Positions 1-7,307 of a DNA stretch of 35,140 nucleotides are shown here, piece by piece (positions within the stretch are counted from its first letter, which is position 1; every line of letters begins with the position of its first letter). The translations under genes were made by a program, and so were the position numbers. Under the pieces are notes generated by a model. It worked only from the letters and a program-made list of their open reading frames with translations, was not told where the DNA came from and did not search any database. The stretch covers positions 1-35,140 of the forward strand of contig JACRMI010000122.1 in the NCBI GenBank assembly GCA_016215025.1. Direction: 5' to 3'. This DNA comes from Chloroflexota bacterium (GTDB lineage: Bacteria; Chloroflexota; Anaerolineae; UBA4142).

Positions 1-258
1 AATCACATTCTAAACCCAAGTGTCCCCATGACAGATACCGTAAGCAGTCTGGGACTGCTTACGTTTTGGTGGGACGGATCAATGGCTGAATCCAAAAGAT
101 TCGACGAACAGCGTAATCAGTCATTGACTGTTCCAATCCTCACTAGAGCATACTCCATCGATCTTAATCCGACATAGATACGGCGGACCAAGTATCAATT
201 CTTTCCTCGGATATTCGAACCAATTTGCCTTTTTAGCCGATTTATGCCAAAAAATGCG
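1..258. other. Left-edge spacer, no convincing gene
   Basis: No gene is supported here. One plus-strand frame is open from the window edge to a stop at 175-177, but its composition does not look coding and it reads straight through a hairpin, so it is not called. The only structured element is the hairpin at 39-63, listed separately. The rest shows no promoter or repeat that can be defended. Confidence 0.4.
39..67 (+). terminator. Intrinsic-terminator-like hairpin at the left edge
   Basis: An 11-bp perfect stem (CGTAAGCAGTC at 39-49 with its complement at 53-63) closes on a 3-nt loop and is followed by TTTT. It would end a plus-strand gene lying to the left of the window. The short T-run keeps confidence moderate. 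Confidence 0.5.
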
Positions 259-300
259 GTTTCTTGGGGGTGTGCGTCACAATTTTGGATCGGTGACCGG

Positions 301-315
301 GCGGTTGGAAACCGC
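301..315 (+). repeat. GGA-loop hairpin with TAC tail (copy 1)
   Basis: The arms GCGGTT and AACCGC close on the loop GGA, and the following bases contain CTAC. The same plan, with unrelated arm sequences, recurs at 392-406, 22620-22638 and 33373-33391. This copy lies inside the MITE-like element. Confidence 0.55.
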
Positions 316-391
316 GTCTACCAATTCACGAAATCCGCCTGCGCGGATTGAAATTCTAGTCTGCGAAGGCAGACTTTGTGCAGTCGTAGCC

Positions 392-406
392 GCGAATTCC
401 ATTCGC
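392..406 (-). repeat. GGA-loop hairpin with TAC tail (copy 2)
   Basis: On the minus strand GCGAAT, GGA, ATTCGC is followed by GGCTACGAC. It mirrors copy 1 near the opposite end of the MITE-like element, so the element carries one unit pointing inward from each side. Confidence 0.5.
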
Positions 407-465
407 CCAAAATTGTGACGCACACCCGTTTCTTGAGAGGGCTTTTCTTTTTGCCAAAATCACGC

Positions 466-471
466 TACAAT
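466..471 (+). promoter_or_regulatory. Possible -10 box directly before DUF2277
   Basis: TACAAT ends six bases before the ATG at 478. Transcription would then begin at or next to the start codon, giving a leaderless message. No good -35 box is visible at 16-18 bp and no ribosome binding site precedes the ATG. Confidence 0.35.
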
Positions 472-477
472 TCATTC

Positions 478-678
478 ATGTGCAGAAATATTCGCAAACT
501 CCGTCAGCCCGACCGCGCGCCGACCGACCAAGAGTTGCGCGACGCGGCGTTACAGTTCGTGCGCAAGGTGAGCGGCTATCGCATTCCATCGCGTGCCAAC
601 CAAGCCGCATTTGACCGCGCTGTCGATGACATCACCGCTATAACGCGCACACTATTCTCCAACCTTTCAACCAAATAG
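478..678 (+). CDS. DUF2277 family protein
   Basis: This 66-residue protein matches the DUF2277 family as I recall it. It starts MCRNIRKL, has the central block ALQFVRKVSGYRIPS, and continues with AFDRAVDDITAITRTLF. The function of the family is not known; the conserved Met-Cys-Arg-Asn start and the compact helical pattern are its main marks. The start at 478 is chosen over an upstream ATG at 376 because family members begin MCRN and the extra codons fall inside the MITE-like element. There is no Shine-Dalgarno sequence; TACAAT six bases upstream suggests leaderless translation. The next gene begins 94 bp downstream on the same strand with its own GAGG site. Confidence 0.85.
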   Translation: MCRNIRKLRQPDRAPTDQELRDAALQFVRKVSGYRIPSRANQAAFDRAVDDITAITRTLFSNLSTK

Positions 679-772
679 TTTTAGCCACAGAAATCCACAG
701 AACCACATGGAATAGGATTTTCTATTTCATCGTGTTTTAATATGACATGAAGCGTATGACAGAAGAGGCAGA

Positions 773-1384
773 ATGAACCTTTGGACAAATAATAAATGTG
801 AAGACTGGCAAGCCGCCCTGGACCGCTATACCGACACCATCGAGTTGCAACACGTTAATGGCTTGGAAGAATTAGACACCTGGTATCGTTGTGAATTACC
901 CAAACTCATCGCGGAACGGTCGCCGGCGTACATTACGCGCGATGAATTGGAACGCGTTACGCGCTGGAAGATGAAACGCGGCGTGTGGCGCGAACGGAAT
1001 CGCTTGCTCGTGCAGAGTAATCCAATCGAGTTGGTCAAGAAAACAGCGCGGGAAGCGTTCGCAGCAATTCCTGATCCACGCAAGCCCGTCGATATTCTGA
1101 GCCAACTCGCGGGCGTCGGGCCTGCGACCGCGTCTGGCGTGTTGGCATGTGTCGCCCCGGAACTGTATCCTTTTTTCGATGAGCTGGTCGCGACGCAAAT
1201 TCCCGATTTGGGCAAGGTCACTTTTAGCTTGACGTACTATCAGCGCTATGCGGAGCAATTGCGCCAACGCGCGAATCGATTGCAAGAACGCAAAACGTGC
1301 GCCGATCAGAAATGGACGGCGCATCAAGTCAGCCAGGCATTGTGGTCGCAATCGGGTGGCAAAGCCAAGCATACGCTAAAATAA
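773..1384 (+). CDS. Uncharacterised helix-hairpin-helix protein
   Basis: The 203-residue product has no name I can give with certainty. Residues about 110-135 carry LAGVGPATASGVLACVAPE followed by YPFFDE, a helix-hairpin-helix of the kind that binds the DNA backbone in HhH-GPD glycosylases. Upstream is a WKMKRGVWRERN segment that I associate with a small family also present in eukaryotes, usually annotated as hypothetical. The Lys/Asp pair typical of HhH-GPD catalysis cannot be placed, so enzymatic activity is not claimed. The start has a GAGG site at 764-767. The gene converges on the SDR gene, with a hairpin between them. A nucleic-acid-binding or repair role is an inference from the motif. 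Confidence 0.7.
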   Translation: MNLWTNNKCEDWQAALDRYTDTIELQHVNGLEELDTWYRCELPKLIAERSPAYITRDELERVTRWKMKRGVWRERNRLLVQSNPIELVKKTAREAFAAIPDPRKPVDILSQLAGVGPATASGVLACVAPELYPFFDELVATQIPDLGKVTFSLTYYQRYAEQLRQRANRLQERKTCADQKWTAHQVSQALWSQSGGKAKHTLK

Positions 1385-1411
1385 AATCGCCGCCGAGAAC
1401 GGCGGACGATT
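1385..1411 (-). terminator. Terminator between convergent genes
   Basis: Stem CCGCCG with CGGCGG (1390-1395 and 1400-1405) on an AGAA loop is extended by AATCG/CGATT after a one-base bulge. On the minus strand it is followed by TTTTATTTT, so it best serves the SDR gene ending at 1426. The plus-strand tail is weaker. Confidence 0.65.
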
Positions 1412-1425
1412 CTTCAGCGGGATGG

Positions 1426-2376
1426 TCAATTCGACCGCGCGATATTTTTCTTGTACCACCGGACGGTCTCTTTGATCGCTTCACGATGCGGCGTGGCGAT
1501 TTTGCCAAACGCGCGCGCAAATTTTTCGCCGCTTACGCAATAGGGCTTTTCAAATTCGTACAACACTTCGTCCACTTCACGAATCATCGGCGAAAACAGA
1601 CCAGCGAGACGAACCATCAAGCGCGAGTATGCGCCCATTTGCGGCGATGTTCCCGCTGCTTGAAACGCCATTTGGATAAACTCACGCCCCGTGATCGGCT
1701 CTGCTCCGGGAATATGCCACACTTGTCCCAGCGCTTCATCGCGTTCGCCCAGCACGCTTAGACCTCGCGCAAAATCTTGAATATACGTCAGCGTGTGCGG
1801 TTGATCGAGCGAGCCAGCCCACATCGCTTTTTTCCCCGCGATCACGGCGGTGAACAAATCCTTGCCCGCAATCGCGTTCGTGACGCCAGGACCGTAATAG
1901 TCGGACGCGCGCCCAATGGTGACGCGTACCTTGCCCGCGCGATGTTGCGCCATTAATTCGTCCGCCATGCGCGCGCGCAATTTGCCTTTGTGCCCCGGTG
2001 CGTTGTAGGGTTTGTCCTCCGTAATCATTCCATCGACCGGACCGTACATATACAGATTGTCGGCGAAAATCAATTTCGCATTGACTGCACACGCCGCATC
2101 GGCAATGTTCTTCATCATCAGCGGAAATTTCGCTTCCCATTCAGGATACGGCACGTTCACGCAATTGTAGATGACGCTCGCACCCGCACACACGGCACGC
2201 ATACTCTCCATGTCGAGTGCATCACCGCGCACAAGTTCAACCTGCGCGGGCAAATCTGCTTTGCCGCTGCGATTGACTGCGCGGATGCGTTTGCCTTGCG
2301 CGGCAAGTTCGCGCGCCAATGCGCCGCCAATGCCGCCACTGGCTCCCAGAACTACGTGCAAATTAATTGAATTCAT
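1426..2376 (-). CDS. Atypical SDR-family NAD(P)-binding protein
   Basis: A 316-residue Rossmann-fold protein of the extended or atypical short-chain dehydrogenase type. The dinucleotide-binding glycine motif GASGGIG is at residues 11-17, and later GRASDYYGPG and the C-terminal epimerase-like part are visible. The usual YxxxK catalytic pair is not where expected: the segment reads HKGKLRARMADELM. It may therefore be a sensor or an unusual reductase rather than a standard epimerase. The ATG at 2376 has GGAG about nine bases upstream; a TTG 15 bp further out is less likely. It lies 34 bp downstream of tetR on the same strand and is probably cotranscribed with it, so it is likely under the control of that repressor. 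The substrate cannot be read from sequence. Confidence 0.85.
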   Translation of the reverse strand: MNSINLHVVLGASGGIGGALARELAAQGKRIRAVNRSGKADLPAQVELVRGDALDMESMRAVCAGASVIYNCVNVPYPEWEAKFPLMMKNIADAACAVNAKLIFADNLYMYGPVDGMITEDKPYNAPGHKGKLRARMADELMAQHRAGKVRVTIGRASDYYGPGVTNAIAGKDLFTAVIAGKKAMWAGSLDQPHTLTYIQDFARGLSVLGERDEALGQVWHIPGAEPITGREFIQMAFQAAGTSPQMGAYSRLMVRLAGLFSPMIREVDEVLYEFEKPYCVSGEKFARAFGKIATPHREAIKETVRWYKKNIARSN

Positions 2377-2410
2377 TCGTCTATGCTCCAAAAGTTTATT
2401 TTGTACTTTG

Positions 2411-3148
2411 TCACGATTTCTTTTTTCGCGTTACGGCGGTCGTATCGACACCGAATTGCTTCATCAGTTCCAACGCTTGATTGCGGTACAACTCGTCGAT
2501 GTCGCCCAAGAACGGCTCGAATTGATTTTCAATTTCGAGCGAGACCAAGCCGTGCAAGCGGCTCCACCCTACGACGGCGAGATACAACACTATCGTCGAT
2601 GCGCTGTAACCAAATTCTTTTCGCCAATGATTGAGCTGCGCCAACAATGCGGGCGAAGGTTTAGCATAAGTTGAAGCTGGATCAAGTTCACCTGCTGTGT
2701 CAGTCGCTTCGAGCGCGTCGATGAGCACATCCATGCTGCATTTCGCTTCGGGTTGCGTGATTTCGGCGGGCGCTTTGTATCCCGGAATCGGCGTGCCAAA
2801 GATAAGCATGTAATCCTGCGGATGTGCGCGCGCCCAACTGCGATATGCCAATGCAATCGCGAAAAGTTGGTTGGCATGATCGTCGGCGGATTGACTGTCG
2901 CGCGCCGCCTTGAGCGTGTCGGCAAACGAACGGAACGCGGTCACAATGAGCGCGGTCACCAAATCGTCGCGGTCTTTGAAATAGCGATACAACGCGGGCG
3001 CGGTCATACGCATCTGTCGTGCAATCTCACGGAGCGAAAGCGCCGCAGCGCCCTGCTCGGCGATCTGCTTGCGAGCGACCTCCATAATCTCATCGCGGGT
3101 TGATGTGTGCCGAGATTCACGACGCGTCGGTTCGCTATTATGCTTCAT
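2411..3148 (-). CDS. TetR/AcrR-family transcriptional regulator
   Basis: A 245-residue regulator. The helix-turn-helix lies at about residues 38-62 (SLREIARQMRMTAPALYRYF), with the typical N-terminal TetR entry TRDEIMEVARKQIAEQGAAAL before it. The remaining two thirds form the ligand-binding and dimerisation part, which resembles the WHG-type C-terminal domain. It precedes the SDR gene by 34 bp in a probable two-gene operon. Its promoter is a perfect TTGACA-17-TATAAT, and an imperfect palindrome sits at the likely transcription start, suggesting autorepression. The inducing ligand is unknown; the SDR partner hints at a small organic compound. Confidence 0.9.
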   Translation of the reverse strand: MKHNSEPTRRESRHTSTRDEIMEVARKQIAEQGAAALSLREIARQMRMTAPALYRYFKDRDDLVTALIVTAFRSFADTLKAARDSQSADDHANQLFAIALAYRSWARAHPQDYMLIFGTPIPGYKAPAEITQPEAKCSMDVLIDALEATDTAGELDPASTYAKPSPALLAQLNHWRKEFGYSASTIVLYLAVVGWSRLHGLVSLEIENQFEPFLGDIDELYRNQALELMKQFGVDTTAVTRKKKS

Positions 3149-3152
3149 TATT

Positions 3153-3177
3153 GTTACTCATAGTTACTTTAGTTAAC
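3153..3177 (-). promoter_or_regulatory. Candidate TetR operator
   Basis: The imperfect palindrome GTTACTTTAGTTAAC at 3163-3177 starts a few bases downstream of the predicted transcription start, and another GTTAC half lies at 3153-3157. Ten of fourteen paired positions of the 15-mer match. Position and symmetry suit autoregulation; binding is inferred. Confidence 0.45.
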
Positions 3178-3186
3178 ATCGTAAAC

Positions 3187-3215
3187 ATTATACTCAAAGC
3201 CAAATGGATTGTCAA
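3187..3215 (-). promoter_or_regulatory. Consensus sigma-70-type promoter of tetR-SDR operon
   Basis: On the minus strand TTGACA (3215-3210) and TATAAT (3192-3187) are separated by exactly 17 bp, with both hexamers matching consensus. Transcription should start near 3180, about 32 bases before the tetR ATG. So strong a promoter in front of a repressor gene implies tight repression. Confidence 0.8.
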
Positions 3216-3231
3216 GTTTCTCTCCGATTAA

Positions 3232-3257
3232 AAATGCGCCGAGTTAACGGCGCATTT
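3232..3257 (-). terminator. Terminator of the FAH-family gene
   Basis: A 10-bp stem (AAATGCGCCG with CGGCGCATTT) on a 6-nt loop is followed on the minus strand by TTTTT. It lies 24 bp beyond the stop at 3281 and just upstream of the tetR promoter, insulating the two units. Confidence 0.7.
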
Positions 3258-3280
3258 CGCATTTTCGTTTTAGCTGGGCA

Positions 3281-4114
3281 TCAAGCGGCGATGATAGGAT
3301 TCCGCATCGTTCCGATCTTTTCCACTTGGCTTTCGAGCACATCCCCCGGTTTCAGAAACTCTGGCGGTTTGCGCGCAAAGCCAACGCCCGCCGGTGTTCC
3401 CGTCGTAATAATATCCCCCGGCTCCAGCGTCATCATGCGCGACAAGTCTTCGATGACGAACGCGACGGTGTAAATCATGTCGTTCGTGTTACCCTCTTGC
3501 TTGAGGACGCCATTCACGGAACATTTGAGATTGAGATTTTGCGGATTTGGGATTTCATCTGCCGTCACGATCCACGGACCCATCGGGCAATAGCCGTCAA
3601 TCGATTTGCCGACAAAGAATTGCGAGGTGCGATTCTGCAAATCGCGCGCGGTGACATCGTTCAGCACCGTGTAACCGAACACATAACTGAGCGCATCGCT
3701 TTGCGACACCTTGCGCGCACGCTTGCCGATGATCACCGCGAGTTCCACTTCCCAATCGACTTGGACCGACAGCGTGGGATCGACGACGATTTCGCCGAAT
3801 GGCGCATTAACCGTCGTCGGCGCTTTGGTGAACACGACAGGTGGTCCCACTTTTTCGCCACGGGCTGCCGCCGATTCTTTCGCGTGCTCGGCATAGTTGC
3901 GGCCCAGCGCAAAAATGTTTTTGCGCGGACGCGGAATCGGCGCGAGCAATTTCACTTGGTGCAACGGAATCGATTCGCGCGCGGCGTGCATGCCTGCCAC
4001 ACCCTGCTCAATCAGCGTGAGCATATCCGGCGCAGATTCCACGCGCACAATCGCATCGTCCAGCACTACTCCAACGCTTGTCTTGCCTTGATACTCATAC
4101 GTTGCTAGCTTCAC
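3281..4114 (-). CDS. Fumarylacetoacetate hydrolase family protein
   Basis: A 277-residue cytosolic FAH-fold enzyme of the group that hydrolyses or isomerises 2-oxo acid intermediates of aromatic degradation (for example hydroxyhepta-dienedioate isomerase or fumarylpyruvate hydrolase). The family core is clear: FALGRNYAEHAKE, then DWEVELAVIIGKRAR with metal-binding glutamates, SKSIDGYCPMGPW, and the C-terminal GDIITTGTPAGVG. The start is GTG at 4114 with AGGGGTG six bases before it. The DNA ligase gene lies 94 bp upstream on the same strand, separated only by repeat-like sequence, so cotranscription is possible. No other aromatic-pathway genes are nearby, so the substrate is open. Confidence 0.9.
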   Translation of the reverse strand: MKLATYEYQGKTSVGVVLDDAIVRVESAPDMLTLIEQGVAGMHAARESIPLHQVKLLAPIPRPRKNIFALGRNYAEHAKESAAARGEKVGPPVVFTKAPTTVNAPFGEIVVDPTLSVQVDWEVELAVIIGKRARKVSQSDALSYVFGYTVLNDVTARDLQNRTSQFFVGKSIDGYCPMGPWIVTADEIPNPQNLNLKCSVNGVLKQEGNTNDMIYTVAFVIEDLSRMMTLEPGDIITTGTPAGVGFARKPPEFLKPGDVLESQVEKIGTMRNPIIAA

Positions 4115-4208
4115 CGTGTCACCCCTAGAAGTTGGAAATTAAAAGTTGGAGGTTGGGATTTTGTCATTTGTTCATTTGGAATTTGTAATTTTGGGATTTG
4201 TTCATTTG
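4115..4208. repeat. Degenerate spacer repeat, family B (copy 1)
   Basis: The whole ligase-FAH spacer is built from short variants such as GTTGGAGGTTGGGA, AAGTTGGAAATT and ATTTGTTCATTTGTCAT. The last one (4196-4212) also provides the ligase stop codon and recurs identically at 29641-29657. The other two recur with few changes near 29585-29615, where the sequence is coding (Sir2 N-terminus). Confidence 0.7.
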
Positions 4209-5948
4209 TCATTGTTCACTAACTTTGGACTTGCCCTGCTTCCCAAACATCGTCAAAATCTCTTTCACCGTCGTCGCATCTTCGGGCTTTTTGTCGGTCC
4301 GAATAAAACCAATCACGCGCGGAAAGCGCAGCGCATACCCCGGCTCGTCGCCGACTTTGCCTGCCGTGTGAATCGGCGAGCGCGTGATCTCGTCCGCCTG
4401 CATTTCGATCACGTACTTGGGTTCAACCCAGACATCGGGCTGCATCACCGCTTCGACGCGCGCGGGCTTGTGATCGACGCTTATCTTGTCGAGCATCTCG
4501 CGCATCTGAGGCCACTCGACATCGGAGAACCCTGTTCCGATTTTTGCGACCGTCGTAAACTTGTCTTGCTTGTCGTCGTACACGGCAACCAACAATGCGC
4601 CGATGCCAAACCGCGCACGCATCCCACGTCCGCGCAAATAGCCGACGATCACGCCATCGACCGTGTCGGAGAGATGTCCTTGGTACGACCGTTTCAACTT
4701 GATCCAGTTGTAATTGCGCGCGCCCGCTTGATATTTCGAATCGAGCCGCTTGGCCATGATGCCTTCCAAGCCGCCGGTGATCGCTTCCATGAAATATTTT
4801 TCGATCTCCTTTGCGTCTTGGGTAACCAAGTGCTGCGCGACCTGGACTTTGTCATCCGGCGTAATGATCGACGCGAGGGTTTCGTGGCGCTTGGCGTACC
4901 CTTCGCCGGTAATATCCTTGCCATCGACGTAGAGCAAATCGAACGCCATGAGACGCAGCGGATACTTGACGGTCATCGCTTCGAGGTCGTATTTGCGCTT
5001 GCGTTGCATCGTCACTTGAAATGGATGAAATTCGCCGGTGTCTGGATCGTACGCCAACGCTTCGCCTTCCAGAATCGCCGTCTTGGCTTTTAGTTGTTTG
5101 CGAATTCCCTCGGCGATGTCGCTGAACATCGCCGTCGTCTCTTCAAGATTGCGCGAGAACATGCGCACGTCATTACCCTTTTTATGAATCTGGCAACGAA
5201 AGCCGTCGAATTTCGATTCGATGGCGCACTTGCCGAGGCGCGTCACTATGTCTTCGGCGCTCTTGGCGCGTTCGGCGAGCGCCATGCGCACGGGATTGCC
5301 AACTTGGACTTTGATCTTTTTCAATGCGTCGACGCCTTCGGCTTTGAACACGTGCGCGACTTGTCCCAGGTCGGAGCAAACGTTATACGCGCGTTCGATC
5401 TGTGGGCGCAGAGTCTTGTCGCCTGTCACCGACCATGACAAACCTTCCATCACCGTTGGATCGCCAATGCCGAGACGCAAGCGACCAAGTGGAATGCGCA
5501 AGACATAGCGTGCTTCATGTCCGGTCACTTGCGTGAGCAAATCGGACAGCAAGCGCGTTTTCTTTTCGACCGTGCCCTCGCCGCTCGTCGTCGCAATCTC
5601 TTTCAATCGATCAAACACGTCGACGACGCTCAAGCGCTTGGTCTTGTCGTTGATCAATTTTTCGGCGACGAGTCCATAATCGCCACAGTCTTTGTAGAGC
5701 TTTTTGATGTCCTCTTTCGATTTACCGGTCGCCTTGACCAAGGCTTCCGCCGCGAGCGCCTCGCCAATACCAAAATCGATTGGCTCGAATGCAGGCCCCA
5801 GTCGTTCTTGCGTCAGATAAATGATCGGCGCAATATCTTCCTCGCTCGCCTCTTTGAACAGACGACCAAGCGTTGCCGTCATTTCAAGGCGTTTGGTCGT
5901 CGCTTCCAATTCTGCAAGATAATCGACAAGTTTGCTAAATCTCATCAT
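4209..5948 (-). CDS. lig: ATP-dependent DNA ligase, archaeal/LigB type
   Basis: A 579-residue ATP-dependent DNA ligase. The N-terminal third is the DNA-binding domain (MMRFSKLVDYLAELEATTKR onward). The adenylation motif KxDG appears as ESKFDGFR with the lysine near residue 245, followed by EGEALAYDPDTGEFHPFQ, GLEGIMAKRLDSKY and WIKLK. The OB-fold part ends with RFPRVIGFIRTDK. It seals nicks via AMP-lysine and AMP-DNA intermediates. Length and order fit the archaeal type found in some bacteria besides the NAD-dependent LigA, so a repair role is likely. An upstream in-frame start at 6014 is rejected because the extra 22 residues are encoded by spacer repeat. The stop codon falls inside repeat family B. 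Confidence 0.93.
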   Translation of the reverse strand: MMRFSKLVDYLAELEATTKRLEMTATLGRLFKEASEEDIAPIIYLTQERLGPAFEPIDFGIGEALAAEALVKATGKSKEDIKKLYKDCGDYGLVAEKLINDKTKRLSVVDVFDRLKEIATTSGEGTVEKKTRLLSDLLTQVTGHEARYVLRIPLGRLRLGIGDPTVMEGLSWSVTGDKTLRPQIERAYNVCSDLGQVAHVFKAEGVDALKKIKVQVGNPVRMALAERAKSAEDIVTRLGKCAIESKFDGFRCQIHKKGNDVRMFSRNLEETTAMFSDIAEGIRKQLKAKTAILEGEALAYDPDTGEFHPFQVTMQRKRKYDLEAMTVKYPLRLMAFDLLYVDGKDITGEGYAKRHETLASIITPDDKVQVAQHLVTQDAKEIEKYFMEAITGGLEGIMAKRLDSKYQAGARNYNWIKLKRSYQGHLSDTVDGVIVGYLRGRGMRARFGIGALLVAVYDDKQDKFTTVAKIGTGFSDVEWPQMREMLDKISVDHKPARVEAVMQPDVWVEPKYVIEMQADEITRSPIHTAGKVGDEPGYALRFPRVIGFIRTDKKPEDATTVKEILTMFGKQGKSKVSEQ

Positions 5949-6034
5949 GCCCCCCGTGATGCGTGAGGCGTGATGCGTGACCCCTCGACTTCGCTCAGGG
6001 TGATCCTCACACATTACGCATCACGAATTACGTT
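5949..6034. repeat. Degenerate spacer repeat, families A and F
   Basis: Read on the minus strand, the TPR-protein stop is followed at once by ATTCGTGATGCGT and close variants (family A, second copy after the Sir2 stop at about 28840-28880). A CTTCGCTCAGGGTGA block (family F) lies in the middle; it also occurs within 23095-23173. No gene is present in this spacer. Confidence 0.65.
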
Positions 6035-7210
6035 CTACGTTTTACTCAACTGTGGTTCAATCCGCGCCCCAGTCGACGCCGACTCTGCAAGTTGCGTCTC
6101 GTGCTTGCTGCGCGCATTCTTCCGCGCCAGATAAAACTCTTGGCTCGCGTCGTTGGCTTTATTCATCGAGCGCAAAAGCAATCCCAGGTTAAGATGCGCC
6201 GTCACCGAAAAGGGATCGAGCGCGACGGCGCGTCGATATGCCGCTTCCGCTTCTTTGCGCTTGCCGCGTTGTTGCCAGGCAACCCCCAAATCGTTCTGTG
6301 TGTTCGAGTTCGTCGGGTCGAGCCGCAGTGTCTCTTGGTACAATTCAATCGCGCGGTCCACTTGTCCACGTTCATAATACTTGCGCGCCAAAATGTATCG
6401 CGCCTCAGAGTCCATCGTGTCGCTGGCGATCCGTCGTTCGAGCATTTGAGGTGACATGGCACTTAATTCAGTCGCTGAGGTTGCCATCGTCGTCATCGTT
6501 TCGCTGACGCTCGGGCGGGGTTCACTCGATGGGAAAGAAATCGTCTGGGGTGATGACAGCGGCGGCGTGTCGCTGGGCAAAGGCTGCGCGTCGAGCATGG
6601 GTGCGTTCTCTGCCGCGGCTTCTTCCGCCTGGACTTGATAAAGGTACTCCTGAGCATTCGGCGCTATTTTTTCGAGCGCTTGCTTGAGCGCGGCTGGGAT
6701 TCTTATTTTCCCTGATACGACCGGCGCGCCGACGACGGAAGATATTTTGAGAGCGAGGTCTTTGATTTCACCTTCGGTCCCATTCCAATTGAGCGTCACG
6801 CGCTTGTCGTCACGCCCAGCGGCGACGAGCATCCAGACCGTGCGCTTGTTCGACGGCACGTGCTGCAACTCCAAGTTGGTGACGTCGCCAAATGCAAGCG
6901 ATTTGTTGTAATACGGCAAAGCCAATAAATGTTTGGTGACGGCAATCGTTCGCAGGCTGCGATCGATGAGGATGGTCGTAGCCGTCAGCCCCGCAAACAG
7001 CGATGAGAGCGAAGGTATGCCAGCAAAAAAAAGAAAAAAGATATATAGCCCAATATCATCTTCGCCTTCAGAGATAAAGAGAATCAAAAAAATTGTACAA
7101 AACGCGAGCCAGATCAAACCAAAAGCCAAAGCGCCCAAGCGCGGCAGCAGTGGCGAGTATAACGTAAGCTGTCCTGTCGTCGCATCTTCTTTTAATTTCA
7201 ATGCAGCCAT
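6035..7210 (-). CDS. Membrane-anchored TPR-repeat protein
   Basis: A 391-residue protein. Two hydrophobic segments lie at about residues 28-50 and 54-80, followed by a globular part (about 85-180) that looks like a bacterial PH-type or membrane-protein beta domain (LRTIAVTKHLLALPYYN). A Pro/Ser-rich linker (about 205-245) leads to three tetratricopeptide repeats at about 255-365, seen in ARYILARKYYERGQVDRAIE, NDLGVAWQQRGKRKEAEAAY and HLNLGLLLRSMNKANDASQ. It probably acts as a protein-interaction scaffold at the membrane; the partner is unknown. GAGGTG before the ATG at 7210 fits a ribosome site. Its promoter is back-to-back with that of maf. Confidence 0.8.
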   Translation of the reverse strand: MAALKLKEDATTGQLTLYSPLLPRLGALAFGLIWLAFCTIFLILFISEGEDDIGLYIFFLFFAGIPSLSSLFAGLTATTILIDRSLRTIAVTKHLLALPYYNKSLAFGDVTNLELQHVPSNKRTVWMLVAAGRDDKRVTLNWNGTEGEIKDLALKISSVVGAPVVSGKIRIPAALKQALEKIAPNAQEYLYQVQAEEAAAENAPMLDAQPLPSDTPPLSSPQTISFPSSEPRPSVSETMTTMATSATELSAMSPQMLERRIASDTMDSEARYILARKYYERGQVDRAIELYQETLRLDPTNSNTQNDLGVAWQQRGKRKEAEAAYRRAVALDPFSVTAHLNLGLLLRSMNKANDASQEFYLARKNARSKHETQLAESASTGARIEPQLSKT

Positions 7211-7230
7211 GGATTCTTCACCTCGCGCGC

Positions 7231-7260
7231 ATTATAACACGCCTCGCAAGGCAGTGACAA
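7231..7260 (-). promoter_or_regulatory. Promoter of the TPR gene, extended -10
   Basis: On the minus strand TTGTCA (7260-7255), an 18-bp spacer and TGTTATAAT, an extended -10 (hexamer 7236-7231). The predicted start lies about 14 bases before the ATG. The -35 box is 9 bp from the -35 box of the divergent maf promoter. Confidence 0.65.
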
Positions 7261-7269
7261 ACGTCTTAA

Positions 7270-7298
7270 TTGACAAATCGTTCAGCATCTTCTATTAT
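7270..7298 (+). promoter_or_regulatory. Near-consensus promoter of maf, leaderless
   Basis: TTGACA (7270-7275), a 17-bp spacer and TATTAT (7293-7298). Only nine bases separate the -10 box from the ATG at 7308, so transcription should start about three bases before the start codon. There is no room for a ribosome binding site. Confidence 0.7.
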
Positions 7299-7307
7299 GC
7301 CAACACA

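Larger units (their letters stand above)
267..427. mobile_element. MITE-like element with 21-bp terminal inverted repeats
   Basis: Positions 268-288 and 407-427 are perfect 21-bp inverted repeats (outer ends GGGTGTGCGT and ACGCACACCC). The element is flanked by an 8-bp direct repeat, GTTTCTTG, at 259-266 and 428-435, which looks like a target-site duplication. It is too short to encode a transposase. The inside is a string of small hairpins: 301-315, 332-349, 358-375 and 392-406. It ends about 50 bp before the DUF2277 start, so it may have altered that gene's upstream region. Repeats and duplication are read directly; mobility is inferred from architecture. Confidence 0.75.

Noticed and set aside
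1..177. Open plus-strand frame from the left edge
   Set aside because: It runs through a hairpin terminator, has no coding-like composition and no recognisable protein pattern.
3326..4108. 260-residue frame antisense to the FAH gene
   Set aside because: It is Arg/His-rich, unlike any family, and lies entirely opposite a clear gene; a product of GC-rich codon bias.
4146..5093. 315-residue frame antisense to the DNA ligase
   Set aside because: It begins in spacer repeat, is Arg/His-rich and mirrors a well-conserved gene.
5949..6014. Upstream extension of the DNA ligase by 22 residues
   Set aside because: The codons are spacer repeat sequence, and the family starts at or near MMRFSKL.
6933..7307. 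Upstream extension of Maf into the TPR gene
   Set aside because: It would overlap the divergent gene and its promoter; Maf proteins start just before the SxSPRR motif.
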